Part shown: positions 1-7,676 of the stretch, piece by piece | How positions within the stretch are numbered: position 1 is the first letter of the stretch | Layout of the letters: each line of letters opens with the position of its first letter | Origin: Candidatus Aenigmarchaeum subterraneum SCGC AAA011-O16 | GTDB lineage: Archaea; Aenigmatarchaeota; Aenigmatarchaeia; Aenigmatarchaeales; Aenigmatarchaeaceae | Assembly: GCA_000405245.1 (NCBI GenBank) | Contig: ASMQ01000004.1 | Coordinates: 1 to 43,000 of the forward strand | Length of the DNA stretch: 43,000 bases | Reading direction: 5' to 3' | Translations under genes and position numbers: made by a program | Notes under the pieces: generated by a model | Told to the model about the DNA's origin: nothing | The model's database searches: none | What the model saw: the letters and a program-made list of their open reading frames with translations, nothing else

Positions 1-449
1 CCCCGGAGACTAGAATAAATCCGAACGGTGTTGATGTAAAAGTTTCTGAGGTTTGGGCTATTGATGAAAATTCTGTTGTCACTATAAACGGAAAAGAGAG
101 AACAATAACTCCGGAGAAAAAATTGATTGCTCCGGAGCAAGACGGTTTCTACCATCTTAAAAGAGGTGCTTATGAAATTAGGATTGCTAATGAAGTCGAA
201 ATACCTTCAAATGCTTTTGGAATTTTATTCTCCCGCTCAACTTTAAACAGATTAGGAATATTAAAAGCTGATTCAGCCATTTGGGACTCCGGCTACAAAG
301 GATTCGGAACGCAGACCATTTTCGTTCCCATAAAACTTGTCAAAATTCACAAGGATGATTTTTGGTTTCAGATGGCCTTCTTTTCAAGCGATGAAGTAAA
401 AGTTCTCTACGAAGGCTTCTATAAACATGAAAAACCTAAAAAGGCTTAA
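1..449 (+). CDS. dUTPase / dCTP deaminase family protein, 5' end outside window
   Basis: The frame is open from the left edge, so the N-terminus is missing; the internal ATG at 123 is not the true start. About 148 residues are visible. The segment INPNGVDVKV near the left edge matches the QPNGVDL-type motif of archaeal trimeric dUTPases and dCTP deaminases, and the SRSTLNRLG stretch plus a DSGYKGFG segment match the conserved PRSSL and DPGFEG-like motifs. Family members remove dUTP or deaminate dCTP to limit uracil in DNA and feed dTMP synthesis. Which of the two activities applies cannot be decided without the missing N-terminus. The C-terminus ends just before the Sec61 beta promoter. Moderately sure of family, not of activity. 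Confidence 0.75.
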   Translation, partial: PETRINPNGVDVKVSEVWAIDENSVVTINGKERTITPEKKLIAPEQDGFYHLKRGAYEIRIANEVEIPSNAFGILFSRSTLNRLGILKADSAIWDSGYKGFGTQTIFVPIKLVKIHKDDFWFQMAFFSSDEVKVLYEGFYKHEKPKKA

Positions 450-474
450 ATAGATTTGAAGACAAGTGATATTC

Positions 475-633
475 ATGGCAGAAAAGCAAAGAATGGAAGC
501 TCCGACCTCAATGGCAGGTCTGGTCAGATATTTTGAGGAAGAAAAATCTCTTATCAAATTAAAACCGGAGCATGTGGCAGGAACATGTTTAGCCCTCGTT
601 GCCATAGAATTAATTCTCGCAACGATAGCTTGA
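475..633 (+). CDS. secG: Preprotein translocase subunit Sec61 beta (archaeal SecG)
   Basis: This 52-aa ORF reads MAEKQRMEAPTSMAGLVRYF at its N-terminus, followed by EEEKSLIKLKPEHV and one hydrophobic C-terminal helix. That is the archaeal Sec61 beta pattern: Pro/Ser, AGL.RYFEEE, then a tail-anchored transmembrane segment. It is the small third subunit of the SecYE translocon in the cytoplasmic membrane. A TATA-like CTTAAATA at about 445-452 sits about 25 nt upstream of the ATG, so the mRNA is probably leaderless. Length is normal for the family. The gene is short and easily missed. Confidence 0.9.
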   Translation: MAEKQRMEAPTSMAGLVRYFEEEKSLIKLKPEHVAGTCLALVAIELILATIA

Positions 634-663
634 TTTATAAATAAGGTTTTCTAAATAGTAGAT

Positions 664-1425
664 ATGCTTACGGAATACGTTGGAAATGCCTGGGCAGCGT
701 ACAAAAGGAACTTTTCTTCGATAATCTTTGCACACTTATTGATGCTGCTGATAACTTCCATGGTGGCTGTTGCAGGTTTATTGCCTTTGATTTCAAAATT
801 TCCAACTCTAATTGGCGGCGGCCCAGAATCATTACGAACAGCATTGATTGCGATTGTTCAACAGTCTTTACCAACTGTTCTGTTTACACTTTTGATGATT
901 ATCGTTGCTTTTTTCCTCATGAGTGTTTTGAGTGGTGGGTTAATCAGGATGTACTATGAAGCTCTGAAAGGTAAGACAAAAATCAACACAATGTTGCGCA
1001 CTGCAAAAGAAAAATTCTTCACAATAATTTTAGCAGATATTTTAGTCATTTTACTTTTTGGAGTCGGCACGATGGTTTTTGTTATGATAATTGCTGCGTT
1101 GATAATCGCTATACCAGCATTTCTTGTCCTAGGTGTCTTGCTTGCTATCCTAGGTATTCTTGGAATCTCAGTCCTCGCTTTGTTTGTTACTCTCTTCATG
1201 CAGCCAATAGTGATTGACAACAAAGGTCCATGGGATTCGATTAGGGCAAGCTACAGAATTGTCAGGAAGAATTTCACTGAATTTTTAGGCTTAGTTATAG
1301 TTTTTGCGATTACAGCTATTGTAGTCTCTGCAATCCCCTTTATAGGGTTTTTAATAAATCTGTTTTTGATTGCTCCAGTCCAGCTCTTGTCATACACGGC
1401 CTTTTATTTGAAAAGGAGGAGATAG
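664..1425 (+). CDS. Multi-pass membrane protein, about six TM segments, function unknown
   Basis: This 253-aa protein has an amphipathic N-terminus (AWAAYKRNFSSI) and about six hydrophobic segments, with a basic loop near residue 190-210 (SIRASYRIVRKNF). The layout resembles archaeal integral membrane families (DUF7847-like or glycerophosphodiester phosphodiesterase membrane-domain-like), in which an 'A.Y..N..' element precedes each membrane block, but I cannot name the family with certainty. A TTTATAAATA box at about 635-644 lies 20-29 nt upstream of the ATG, suggesting a leaderless transcript. The next gene follows directly and also encodes a membrane protein, so the two may work in one membrane-organising unit. 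Confidence 0.6.
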   Translation: MLTEYVGNAWAAYKRNFSSIIFAHLLMLLITSMVAVAGLLPLISKFPTLIGGGPESLRTALIAIVQQSLPTVLFTLLMIIVAFFLMSVLSGGLIRMYYEALKGKTKINTMLRTAKEKFFTIILADILVILLFGVGTMVFVMIIAALIIAIPAFLVLGVLLAILGILGISVLALFVTLFMQPIVIDNKGPWDSIRASYRIVRKNFTEFLGLVIVFAITAIVVSAIPFIGFLINLFLIAPVQLLSYTAFYLKRRR

Positions 1426-1426
1426 T

Positions 1427-2044
1427 ACGAATTTCAGGAAAGATTTTTTTGATAAATGGGTCGCCGTACTCAAGAGTCCATCCGAGACTTTCAGAAGAGA
1501 AAAAGGCAAGGCCATGTTGGGTATCGGGGTTCAGCACATAGGCCTGGTAGGTCTGATAATTGCTGTAATAAATATTGTAGCCGGATCCTTTAGGGTTTCT
1601 ACGGGTCCAATGATATTTGGCGCATTAGGTTCGATGATTGCAGGAGCTTTAGCGCCAATAGCAATTATAGTTTCTTTTATAGCTACGCCTCTGGTCATGG
1701 TCATTCAGTGGCTAATAATTTCAGGAATATTTTTTATATTTGCATCGATATTGCACGGTAAAGGAGATTATGTCACACAGTCGTATTTGATTGCACTATA
1801 TCTTGCACCATTGTCCTTGCTCGCCTCTATTTTGGGTCTGATTCCATTTCTTGGTTCCGCATTGTCTGCGCTTGTCTTCTTGTACGGTCTATACCCATTA
1901 ACTTTGGCTATGAAAGAAACGCATCACTTCACCACAACAAAGGCAGTTCTGTCTTGGCTTCTGCCTGTAATTGTGTTAGTAGTCATAGGGACCGTATTTG
2001 CTGTAACAGCTATACTAAGCCTCCTAAGTAACTTTAATGCTTAA
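1427..2044 (+). CDS. Yip1-domain-like membrane protein with an apparent non-ATG start
   Basis: The first ATG of this frame is at 1514, but the frame is open upstream and encodes TNFRKDFFDKWVAVLKSPSE directly before it. That amphipathic 'W..VL..P.E.F' element is the usual N-terminus of Yip1-family proteins and should be kept. A strong ribosome-binding sequence GGAGG at 1415-1419 is 7 nt before an ACG at 1427, and there is no ATG, GTG or TTG in this frame between it and 1514. About five transmembrane helices follow. Either ACG (a rare start) is used, or the sequence carries a C for T change. The protein is 205 aa from 1427. Yip1-like proteins are membrane proteins of uncertain role in archaea. 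It is probably co-transcribed with the preceding membrane gene. Confidence 0.65.
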   Translation, partial: TNFRKDFFDKWVAVLKSPSETFRREKGKAMLGIGVQHIGLVGLIIAVINIVAGSFRVSTGPMIFGALGSMIAGALAPIAIIVSFIATPLVMVIQWLIISGIFFIFASILHGKGDYVTQSYLIALYLAPLSLLASILGLIPFLGSALSALVFLYGLYPLTLAMKETHHFTTTKAVLSWLLPVIVLVVIGTVFAVTAILSLLSNFNA

Positions 2045-2119
2045 TTTAATTCTTTGTAAAAATTTACCACCGCCATAGGTAAGATTCCTTTTTGCTAAAA
2101 ACAAAATATCTATTACTTC

Positions 2120-2629
2120 ATGATAGAAGAAGAAAGAAGAGTGCTTTTTGTATCAGGCTGCATATTTAATCCTAATGTTCTTCCGATAGAAAAGCAAAAC
2201 TTTTCAACTTCAACAAAAGAATTATTGAAGTTTTTCTCTGAATTCGATATAGGATTGATACAGATGCCTTGCCCGCAATTTGAGTTCAACGGCGGACTAG
2301 GCAGAAAGCAAAAGACAAAAACTGAATTGGACAGAGAAATTTACAGAGAGTCTTGCAAGAAGCTTTCGAAGAAGTTAATCGAATGCATAGAAAAATACCG
2401 CTCCAAAGATTATAAAGTTCTAGGAGTTTTAGGCGTAGAGTTCTCGCCAAATTGTGGAGTGAACAAAATAGAAAACGGTTTCAGAAACGTTCCCGGAAAG
2501 GGAATCTTCATTGAAGAATTTGAAAGGGAGATGTCAGAAAAGAACTTTCAAATTCCTTTAATCGGCTTGGACCTTAACAACGTAGCCAAAACAATAGAAA
2601 ACCTAAACCTACTATTAAAAAATTCTTGA
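2120..2629 (+). CDS. TudS/DUF523-like protein with three conserved cysteines
   Basis: The 169-aa protein contains SGCIFN (Cys14), MPCPQ followed by GGLGRK (Cys51) and FSPNCGVN (Cys112). These correspond to the S.CLLG, CPE..GGL..PR and SP.CG motifs of the DUF523 (YbbK/TudS) family, in which three cysteines hold a [4Fe-4S] cluster used for desulfurisation of thiolated nucleobases. A C-terminal PGKGIF element matches the family. The cluster and substrate are inferred; only the cysteines are seen. A paralogue at 13177-13680 lacks two of the cysteines. The gene heads an apparent operon: a GAGGTGA ribosome-binding site overlaps its end and the next ORF starts 9 nt later. Confidence 0.65.
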   Translation: MIEEERRVLFVSGCIFNPNVLPIEKQNFSTSTKELLKFFSEFDIGLIQMPCPQFEFNGGLGRKQKTKTELDREIYRESCKKLSKKLIECIEKYRSKDYKVLGVLGVEFSPNCGVNKIENGFRNVPGKGIFIEEFEREMSEKNFQIPLIGLDLNNVAKTIENLNLLLKNS

Positions 2630-2638
2630 GGTGATTTT

Positions 2639-2854
2639 GTGACTGTAAGACTAACTGTGACACAAGACAAGGTAAACGTTGAGTCTGATACACATGTTTT
2701 GCATCAGAATGTCTATGATGACTCTCTTTTGATCGGCGCTATGAGAGTTTCTAGAATAGAGAAAGTTGAGGGGAGTGACGACTCTCAATTGCGTGCCGAT
2801 TTTGACAGGCAATACAAAAAAAAGACAGGGCAAGACGGCTATACGTGGTATTAG
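2639..2854 (+). CDS. Small protein of the tandem tiny-protein cluster (1 of 5)
   Basis: A 71-aa ORF starting at GTG 2639, with a good GAGGTGA ribosome-binding site at 2627-2634. It has no signal peptide, membrane segment or cysteine, and is rich in charged residues and beta-prone stretches (RLTVTQDKVNVES). The middle segment RIEKVEGSDDSQLRADF loosely resembles the EG.G.V.SND motif of the ORFs at 3042 and 3232. No family is recognised. It lies directly downstream of the TudS-like gene on the same strand. Confidence 0.5.
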   Translation: MTVRLTVTQDKVNVESDTHVLHQNVYDDSLLIGAMRVSRIEKVEGSDDSQLRADFDRQYKKKTGQDGYTWY

Positions 2855-2862
2855 TGGTTTCT

Positions 2863-3033
2863 ATGAGTGACATCGATAAGAAATCACCATTTTATCTAAA
2901 GAGCTCTTTCGAATCCGGCTATCACGAAAGTGAAAATAGCGTGGTCTACGAGAGAGAACTGAAGATAGAAGGTCCTAATGCCACCTACGTCAAAAATGAA
3001 GCGCCTTGGATAAAAAGCCATACGATGCCTTGA
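2863..3033 (+). CDS. Small protein of the tandem tiny-protein cluster (2 of 5)
   Basis: 56 aa from the ATG at 2863. This start is chosen over the GTG at 2845 because the leader GTGGTTTCT before the ATG repeats the GTGATTT-type leader of the other genes in the cluster. The protein is charged, with aromatic residues and the segment ELKIEGPNATYV. It has no recognised domain. The reading frame is short, so its reality rests on the regular spacing, same strand and similar ribosome-binding sites of its neighbours. Confidence 0.42.
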   Translation: MSDIDKKSPFYLKSSFESGYHESENSVVYERELKIEGPNATYVKNEAPWIKSHTMP

Positions 3034-3041
3034 TGATTTCT

Positions 3042-3227
3042 ATGGACACAAAAGCAAAAATCTATAATAGGGGAGAGGTCAGAGTAGGCATCGATTTTGC
3101 AACAGTTTCAGGCGAGGGAGAAGTCAGATCCAACGACTATGCGACGGGAAGAGCGATTTCGGATATAGCAAGTTCTGTCGAACATGCAATGGAGTTTGCA
3201 GTTGACAGATACAAAAACAGGAAGTGA
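3042..3227 (+). CDS. Small protein of the tandem tiny-protein cluster (3 of 5)
   Basis: 61 aa from the ATG at 3042, preceded by GATGATTTCT as ribosome-binding site. The core GEGEVRSNDYATGRAIS followed by SVEHAMEFAVDRYK aligns with the next protein (GSGDVKSNDLDSMRTAS, then SVDKAMTYSFELARK), so the two are paralogues. The pattern suggests beta strands followed by an amphipathic C-terminal helix. Function unknown. Confidence 0.5.
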   Translation: MDTKAKIYNRGEVRVGIDFATVSGEGEVRSNDYATGRAISDIASSVEHAMEFAVDRYKNRK

Positions 3228-3231
3228 TTTT

Positions 3232-3429
3232 ATGGGAGACTTTTATTTAAAATACAAGGCTTCAGGTACATCGATTGTCTATTCAGGCAATCCTTCGATA
3301 GGGCATGTAGAAGGTTCCGGGGACGTAAAGTCGAATGATTTAGATAGCATGCGGACAGCCTCTGGAAACCTGCCCGGTTCTGTTGACAAAGCCATGACTT
3401 ACTCTTTTGAATTAGCAAGGAAGAAATAA
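3232..3429 (+). CDS. Small protein of the tandem tiny-protein cluster (4 of 5), paralogue of 3 of 5
   Basis: 65 aa from the ATG at 3232, with leader AGTGATTTT. The upstream in-frame start at 3184 is rejected because it overlaps the preceding gene. It contains GSGDVKSND and a C-terminal helix SVDKAMTYSFELARKK similar to the neighbour at 3042-3227. The TAA stop shares its last A with the ATG of the next ORF (3429), so translation is probably coupled. Function unknown. Confidence 0.5.
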   Translation: MGDFYLKYKASGTSIVYSGNPSIGHVEGSGDVKSNDLDSMRTASGNLPGSVDKAMTYSFELARKK

Positions 3430-3731
3430 TGTATTCAGCAAAAGTCAAAGCCAGTATGAGCATTAATCTCGAGACTGGAGAAAAGATTTTGAGGACTTTG
3501 GAGATTGATGCAGGAGATTATTCAAATAGAGAAGTCTTGGATGAGGCAACAACATCCTACAATCAAGGGCGTAGTCTGCCGAGCATGCCAGAATCTTCTG
3601 GCAATTACCCGGAGCATGATTTTGTAAAGTTGTGCTCCGGGACTTTCGACATTCTAGAAAAATGGCGAAATAGATACTATAGAAAATATAAAAAAGTAAA
3701 AGAAAAAAAGACTAAAACGATTAACTTCTAG
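3429..3731 (+). CDS. Small protein of the tandem tiny-protein cluster (5 of 5)
   Basis: A 100-aa ORF whose ATG overlaps the stop codon of the previous gene. The N-terminal half (KVKASMSINLETGEKILRTL) is beta-like. The tail is strongly basic (KWRNRYYRKYKKVKEKKTK), which could bind nucleic acid or membrane; that is inference only. It may be a divergent, extended member of the cluster family, as suggested by the EIDAGDYSNREVLDEA segment. Its end overlaps the convergent pilin gene by 11 nt. Confidence 0.5.
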   Translation: MYSAKVKASMSINLETGEKILRTLEIDAGDYSNREVLDEATTSYNQGRSLPSMPESSGNYPEHDFVKLCSGTFDILEKWRNRYYRKYKKVKEKKTKTINF

Positions 3732-4185
3732 TTCCACTGATTGTTCCTGTTGAATTAAACTGTGTTCCAGAACCTGTTGAAACCAAGTAATATTGGAATG
3801 CCAAATCAAAGTTATATGTATCGCCTGTAGTGCCAGAGCCCCCTATTCCGGTAACTGTTATGAAATCACTTCTACCCGTTATTCTTATTGTAGAAACATT
3901 TGTGGGGCTTAAGACATAAGCTCCTGAACCTGCTGTTCTTCCATAGACAACTGCTAGATTTATTTCTTCACCGACTCTATTTTCCAATAAAACTCTTATG
4001 TTTCCTGCAGAATCAATGTCGACTTGGAGAGGGCGTAATTTTGTGAATCCCTGGATGGATGCTCCTACCAATTTTCCTGGTGTGAAGAACCCGTAAAAGT
4101 ATAGAACTGCACCGACGACAAGTACTATCAGAATTGCCCATCCATATGTCATCAGATATTCCATTGCTGTTTGTCCTTTGCTCAT
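3721..4185 (-). CDS. Archaeal class III signal peptide pilin, probable major pilin
   Basis: The N-terminus MSKGQTAMEYLMTYGWAILI is the archaeal type IV pilin/archaellin-like signature: a short positive leader, cleavage after KG, then a hydrophobic assembly helix. The start at 4185 is preferred over 4194 because AAGGTG lies about 7 nt upstream. The mature domain is Thr/Ser/Gly-rich and beta-like, with no cysteine. The gene has its own TATA box (4218-4227) apart from the assembly genes that precede it, which would allow the high expression expected of a structural subunit. No prepilin peptidase is in the window. Confidence 0.75.
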   Translation of the reverse strand: MSKGQTAMEYLMTYGWAILIVLVVGAVLYFYGFFTPGKLVGASIQGFTKLRPLQVDIDSAGNIRVLLENRVGEEINLAVVYGRTAGSGAYVLSPTNVSTIRITGRSDFITVTGIGGSGTTGDTYNFDLAFQYYLVSTGSGTQFNSTGTISGTRS

Positions 4186-4217
4186 TCCATACACCTTGCT
4201 CTCTATTTATTAAAACC

Positions 4218-4227
4218 TATATATAAA
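4218..4227 (-). promoter_or_regulatory. TATA box for the probable major pilin gene
   Basis: On the minus strand this reads TTTATATATA, about 37 nt before the chosen start at 4185, leaving room for a short leader with the AAGGTG ribosome-binding site. It separates the pilin from the TadC gene upstream. Confidence 0.5.
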
Positions 4228-4235
4228 CCTTTCTA

Positions 4236-5234
4236 TCATAATGCGAAGAGACTTCCGAAAAATAAACCTAACACAAATCTAGCTATAAAAAAGACAGCAA
4301 TCGATCCACCCATAAGGAGCGGAAGGTATTTCAGTCCTCTTTTCTCCTGTCCGTACTGTATGAGGCCTATGATCAACGAGCCGAAGAAGGATGTTATTAT
4401 AAGTGCTGCTATAGCAAAGTAAAATAACTCTGTTCCGGTTATTTGTGGGGCGCTTATTTTCAAAAGACCTTGCTGAAGAGTCTGTGCGGCCTGGAGAAGT
4501 TCAGGTCCCCAAAGCTTATTCATTATTTCCACAAAAAATAGACTTATTGCAAAAAGAAACGGAGCGCCTAAAACTGTTGCGAAGAAAATAAATATCGTAT
4601 ACATCATCACAGAGGATCTGATTTCTTGCTTTAGCGCTTGCGATGTTCTTATGTGGATAGATGTTTCCTCTAGGAGACTTGCGAGCTCTCCTCCAGATTC
4701 CATGCCTTCAACGATAAGTCTGACAGCTCTATCAAGAATATTTGATTTTATTTTTTCAGTCATGCTGAACAAAGCTTCTCTTATAGGTGTTCCACCCAGG
4801 CTTTTAGCTCCAACTTTTCTTATTTCTTCTTCCAGAATCCCGAACTCAGGTCTTGCAGAAAGCCATATTGCTTTGTCTATAGTCATTCCCGCTCTCACAT
4901 TCGAAGCAATTAACTGCAAGGCATCCGGCAAAACTTCTTCAATTTCTCTAGCCCGCGCGTCAGCTATGAGCACTACTGCTATGTTTATGATAGCTAAAAA
5001 CAGAACGCCCGCAGTGAGTCCTAATAAAATACTTAAACTACCGAAACCAAAAATCCAAAGATCAAAAGCTACTACAGCAGTAAGTATTACGAAGAACGTT
5101 ATGGAAAATCCGATAAATCTCTCAGAAACACTTTCGTCAAAACCTGCATAGAGTATTTGTTGTTTTATATAATCCCTGTATCTTGCTGGGAGGAAATACT
5201 CGGCTTTTTTGAATGTTTGGGATTTTTTTTTCAT
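4236..5234 (-). CDS. tadC: TadC/PilC-type pilus assembly membrane protein (second of two)
   Basis: 332 aa with a cytoplasmic N-terminus, a pair of TM helices near residues 45-105, a helical T2SSF domain (DALQLIASNVRAGMTIDKAI and GGELASLLEETS) and C-terminal TM helices. This is the architecture of type II/IV secretion system F-domain proteins, which form the inner-membrane platform that the ATPase acts on. The start overlaps the stop of the neighbouring tadC-like gene by 4 nt, indicating coupled translation. Paired F-domain proteins are common in archaeal pili. Confidence 0.85.
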   Translation of the reverse strand: MKKKSQTFKKAEYFLPARYRDYIKQQILYAGFDESVSERFIGFSITFFVILTAVVAFDLWIFGFGSLSILLGLTAGVLFLAIINIAVVLIADARAREIEEVLPDALQLIASNVRAGMTIDKAIWLSARPEFGILEEEIRKVGAKSLGGTPIREALFSMTEKIKSNILDRAVRLIVEGMESGGELASLLEETSIHIRTSQALKQEIRSSVMMYTIFIFFATVLGAPFLFAISLFFVEIMNKLWGPELLQAAQTLQQGLLKISAPQITGTELFYFAIAALIITSFFGSLIIGLIQYGQEKRGLKYLPLLMGGSIAVFFIARFVLGLFFGSLFAL

Positions 5235-6118
5235 ATCTCCATCGCCGGCCTCTTAGTTTTTATTAAACCCATGTAAAAGAACTGGAAAAGTATCAAACCA
5301 ACTGCGATAACAGGGAATATCAATTTCGGGACGGTTAGCCCTGAAAACGAGGATAAAATTATCAGGAAAGTTATACCCAAGCTTGGAGCGATGACTGCAA
5401 TAAGCATGTACATCATTGTATAAGGATTCAGCTCCTGCCCGTATCGTTTGATTGCGATCATTTGTTCACTTGTCAAATTCACAACAATAGCTTCCAAAGC
5501 TCTTCCTATATCGCTACCAGCGCGGAGTGCATTTATTATCTGCCAAACCGCTCTTCTGAAATGTAAAGAAGGATTTCTTTTGACTGCTGTGTCCAAAGCA
5601 TCAGTCTCGCTTGTTCCGGCATTTATTTCTTTAACAACTTTTCTAAATTCTTCGCTAACCTCTCCATAACCTTCCGAGACTCCAGTCAGAGCATTAAAAA
5701 GAGGAACTCCGGATTTTATTTCTATGAGAATATGGTGCAGCGCATTCAGCAAATCTTTTTCTAAATTCTTCATTCTTCTCAAAGCAAGGAGTCTAGGCCA
5801 TGTCAATAAGTAAAAGTAGACGAAAAGTCCAAAGACAAAACCAACCCCCAGGGAGAGTGGAATGGATGGAGCTCTTGCTATCACCCCGCTTACCAAAGTT
5901 AAAATAAAAAGAATTGCAAAATAAAAAATTCCTGAAAAGATCGCGAGACTTGCATATTCTCTTGAATCCAATTCCACACCGGCTTGAAAAAGATTTAATT
6001 TTAATGCTGGCATTGTTTTTGCTATAAAGTTCCCAAAACCTAAAAAAGATCTAGAAAATTTTAACGCCTGTTTTAGAGGAAAAGGTACAAAAGGAATGGT
6101 TAGCGTTTTTTCTTTCAT
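5231..6118 (-). CDS. tadC: TadB/TadC-type pilus assembly membrane protein (first of two)
   Basis: 295 aa with the same T2SSF design: a TM pair near residues 55-110, the conserved helical segment DLLNALHHILIEIKSGVPLFNAL and later EAIVVNLTSEQM, then two C-terminal TM helices. It probably forms a heteromeric platform with the following gene. It begins 10 nt after the ATPase gene. The two membrane proteins are only distantly similar, which suggests specialised halves rather than a recent duplication. Confidence 0.85.
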   Translation of the reverse strand: MKEKTLTIPFVPFPLKQALKFSRSFLGFGNFIAKTMPALKLNLFQAGVELDSREYASLAIFSGIFYFAILFILTLVSGVIARAPSIPLSLGVGFVFGLFVYFYLLTWPRLLALRRMKNLEKDLLNALHHILIEIKSGVPLFNALTGVSEGYGEVSEEFRKVVKEINAGTSETDALDTAVKRNPSLHFRRAVWQIINALRAGSDIGRALEAIVVNLTSEQMIAIKRYGQELNPYTMMYMLIAVIAPSLGITFLIILSSFSGLTVPKLIFPVIAVGLILFQFFYMGLIKTKRPAMEI

Positions 6119-6128
6119 CTAAAACCCT

Positions 6129-7676
6129 TTATACTTGTTGTAAACTGAGTTCCTTCATTAATGCCGGTCCTAGAAGTTCTTCCGGTTTTCCTTTATTTTT
6201 AATTACTTTTAGAACCCGTTCTCTATCCTGATAATATTCAGCTACAACCTTTCCGACCGTATTGACGGTCTTTATGTTGTTGTCAAGCATCCACTGCAAG
6301 ACAAATTCCTTTTCTTTTAGATCCTTATCCAAATCCTCTTCAGACATTCCTGTATGCAATCTTATTTCTGCAATTAATCTAACACTTTCATTAACTTTTT
6401 CAATCACATCATCCTTTGGTCTCCATCTATAAAGGATTTCCATTTTAACTCTTACTTTACCCTCAGTCTCTGTAGTTAATACTTCTGCAACTTGGAAAGT
6501 CCTTCTTATTCCTAATCTCCTATGCCTAAACTGAACCAAGACAAGGTGCAGAGATTCCAAGAGGCTTTCAGGCAAATTTATAGGAGGATTTGTTAATCTT
6601 CTGAGGACTTGGTCAGCGCTATCTGCATGTAGTGTGGCGTAAACGCTATGACCTGTGTGCATTGCTTCAAAAAGCACTTCCGCTTCCGGTTCCCGTCTTA
6701 TCTCCCCTACTATTACTCTATCAGGTCTCATTCTCAATGAGTTAATCAACAGATTGAGCATGTTTATTTCCCCTTTGCCTTCAGGGTTTGGTTCTCTCGT
6801 TGTCAGGGGAATCCAGTGAAGGAAGTCCGGTAACTTTAATTCTCTCGTGTCTTCTATGGAAAGTATTCTGTGGTTTGACGGAATGAAAGGCATCATCGCA
6901 TTTAAAATGGAAGTTTTTCCTGATGCTGTTCCACCTGCCACAAGGACATTCAATTCGTATTGCATGCAAAGCCAAAGCAGTGCAGCAATTTCTTTGGTTA
7001 TTGTTTTTTCTTTCGGATCTATGAAGTGAATCATTGTCCATGGCTGTCTTCTGAATTTTCGAATAGTTATTGTGTTTCCTTTAGTCGATATAGGAAACAA
7101 TGTAGCATTCACTCTATCTCCGGTAGGTAGGTGCGCATCCATCAAAGGATTTAGATTTGTTATTTGTCTGCCTACCTTTCTTCCAATAATACTTGCATAA
7201 TTGTAAATTTGTTCTTCGGTAGGTACAACGATATTGGTCTTCAACCAACCAAATTTTTTATGAAAGACATAAAGAGTTTCCACGGAATTATTGATTACTA
7301 TTTCCTCTAGATTATCGTCATTTAATAAAACTTCTAATCTACCTAAGCCAAGCATCTCATGTACAAGATAACCTGCCATGATTTCCTTTTCTTCCTGTGA
7401 GATTCTAGGCATTTGCTGACTAATCTGGATACTTGCAGACTCTAAGAATCTTTTTTTAATATCTTCTAGGGCTCTTGGATCTAATATCTCAGAAATTTTA
7501 ATTTTTACTGTCTCGATAAGTTTTTCTCTGATAGATTCTAAAACAAACTCTGTGCCTGGAGCAATCACTGGAAACTTTATTTCATAGACTGGTATGTATT
7601 CCTCCGGTCTTCTGATTATTGTTACTGTTCCCGGAACATTGTCCGCAGAAACAGAATATTTTGATAATATCTCCAT
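6129..7676 (-). CDS. tadA: Type II/IV secretion-pilus ATPase (TadA/VirB11 family)
   Basis: 515 aa, with an N-terminal adaptor region, then the ATPase core: Walker A GGTASGKT at residues 248-255, an SIEDTREL Asp box near 274, DRVIVGEIR (Walker B) near 319-327, and a MHTGHSVYATLHA His-box segment. This is the cytoplasmic hexameric motor that drives pilin assembly. Its start codon overlaps the stop of the coiled-coil gene by 1 nt. Length is normal for archaeal family members. Only one ATPase is seen, so retraction would need another gene elsewhere or a dual-acting motor. Confidence 0.93.
   Translation of the reverse strand: MEILSKYSVSADNVPGTVTIIRRPEEYIPVYEIKFPVIAPGTEFVLESIREKLIETVKIKISEILDPRALEDIKKRFLESASIQISQQMPRISQEEKEIMAGYLVHEMLGLGRLEVLLNDDNLEEIVINNSVETLYVFHKKFGWLKTNIVVPTEEQIYNYASIIGRKVGRQITNLNPLMDAHLPTGDRVNATLFPISTKGNTITIRKFRRQPWTMIHFIDPKEKTITKEIAALLWLCMQYELNVLVAGGTASGKTSILNAMMPFIPSNHRILSIEDTRELKLPDFLHWIPLTTREPNPEGKGEINMLNLLINSLRMRPDRVIVGEIRREPEAEVLFEAMHTGHSVYATLHADSADQVLRRLTNPPINLPESLLESLHLVLVQFRHRRLGIRRTFQVAEVLTTETEGKVRVKMEILYRWRPKDDVIEKVNESVRLIAEIRLHTGMSEEDLDKDLKEKEFVLQWMLDNNIKTVNTVGKVVAEYYQDRERVLKVIKNKGKPEELLGPALMKELSLQQV

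Noticed and set aside
384-605. A minus-strand 73-aa ORF over the Sec61 beta region.
   Set aside because: Sec61 beta on the plus strand has clear family motifs and a promoter; the minus-strand ORF has neither.
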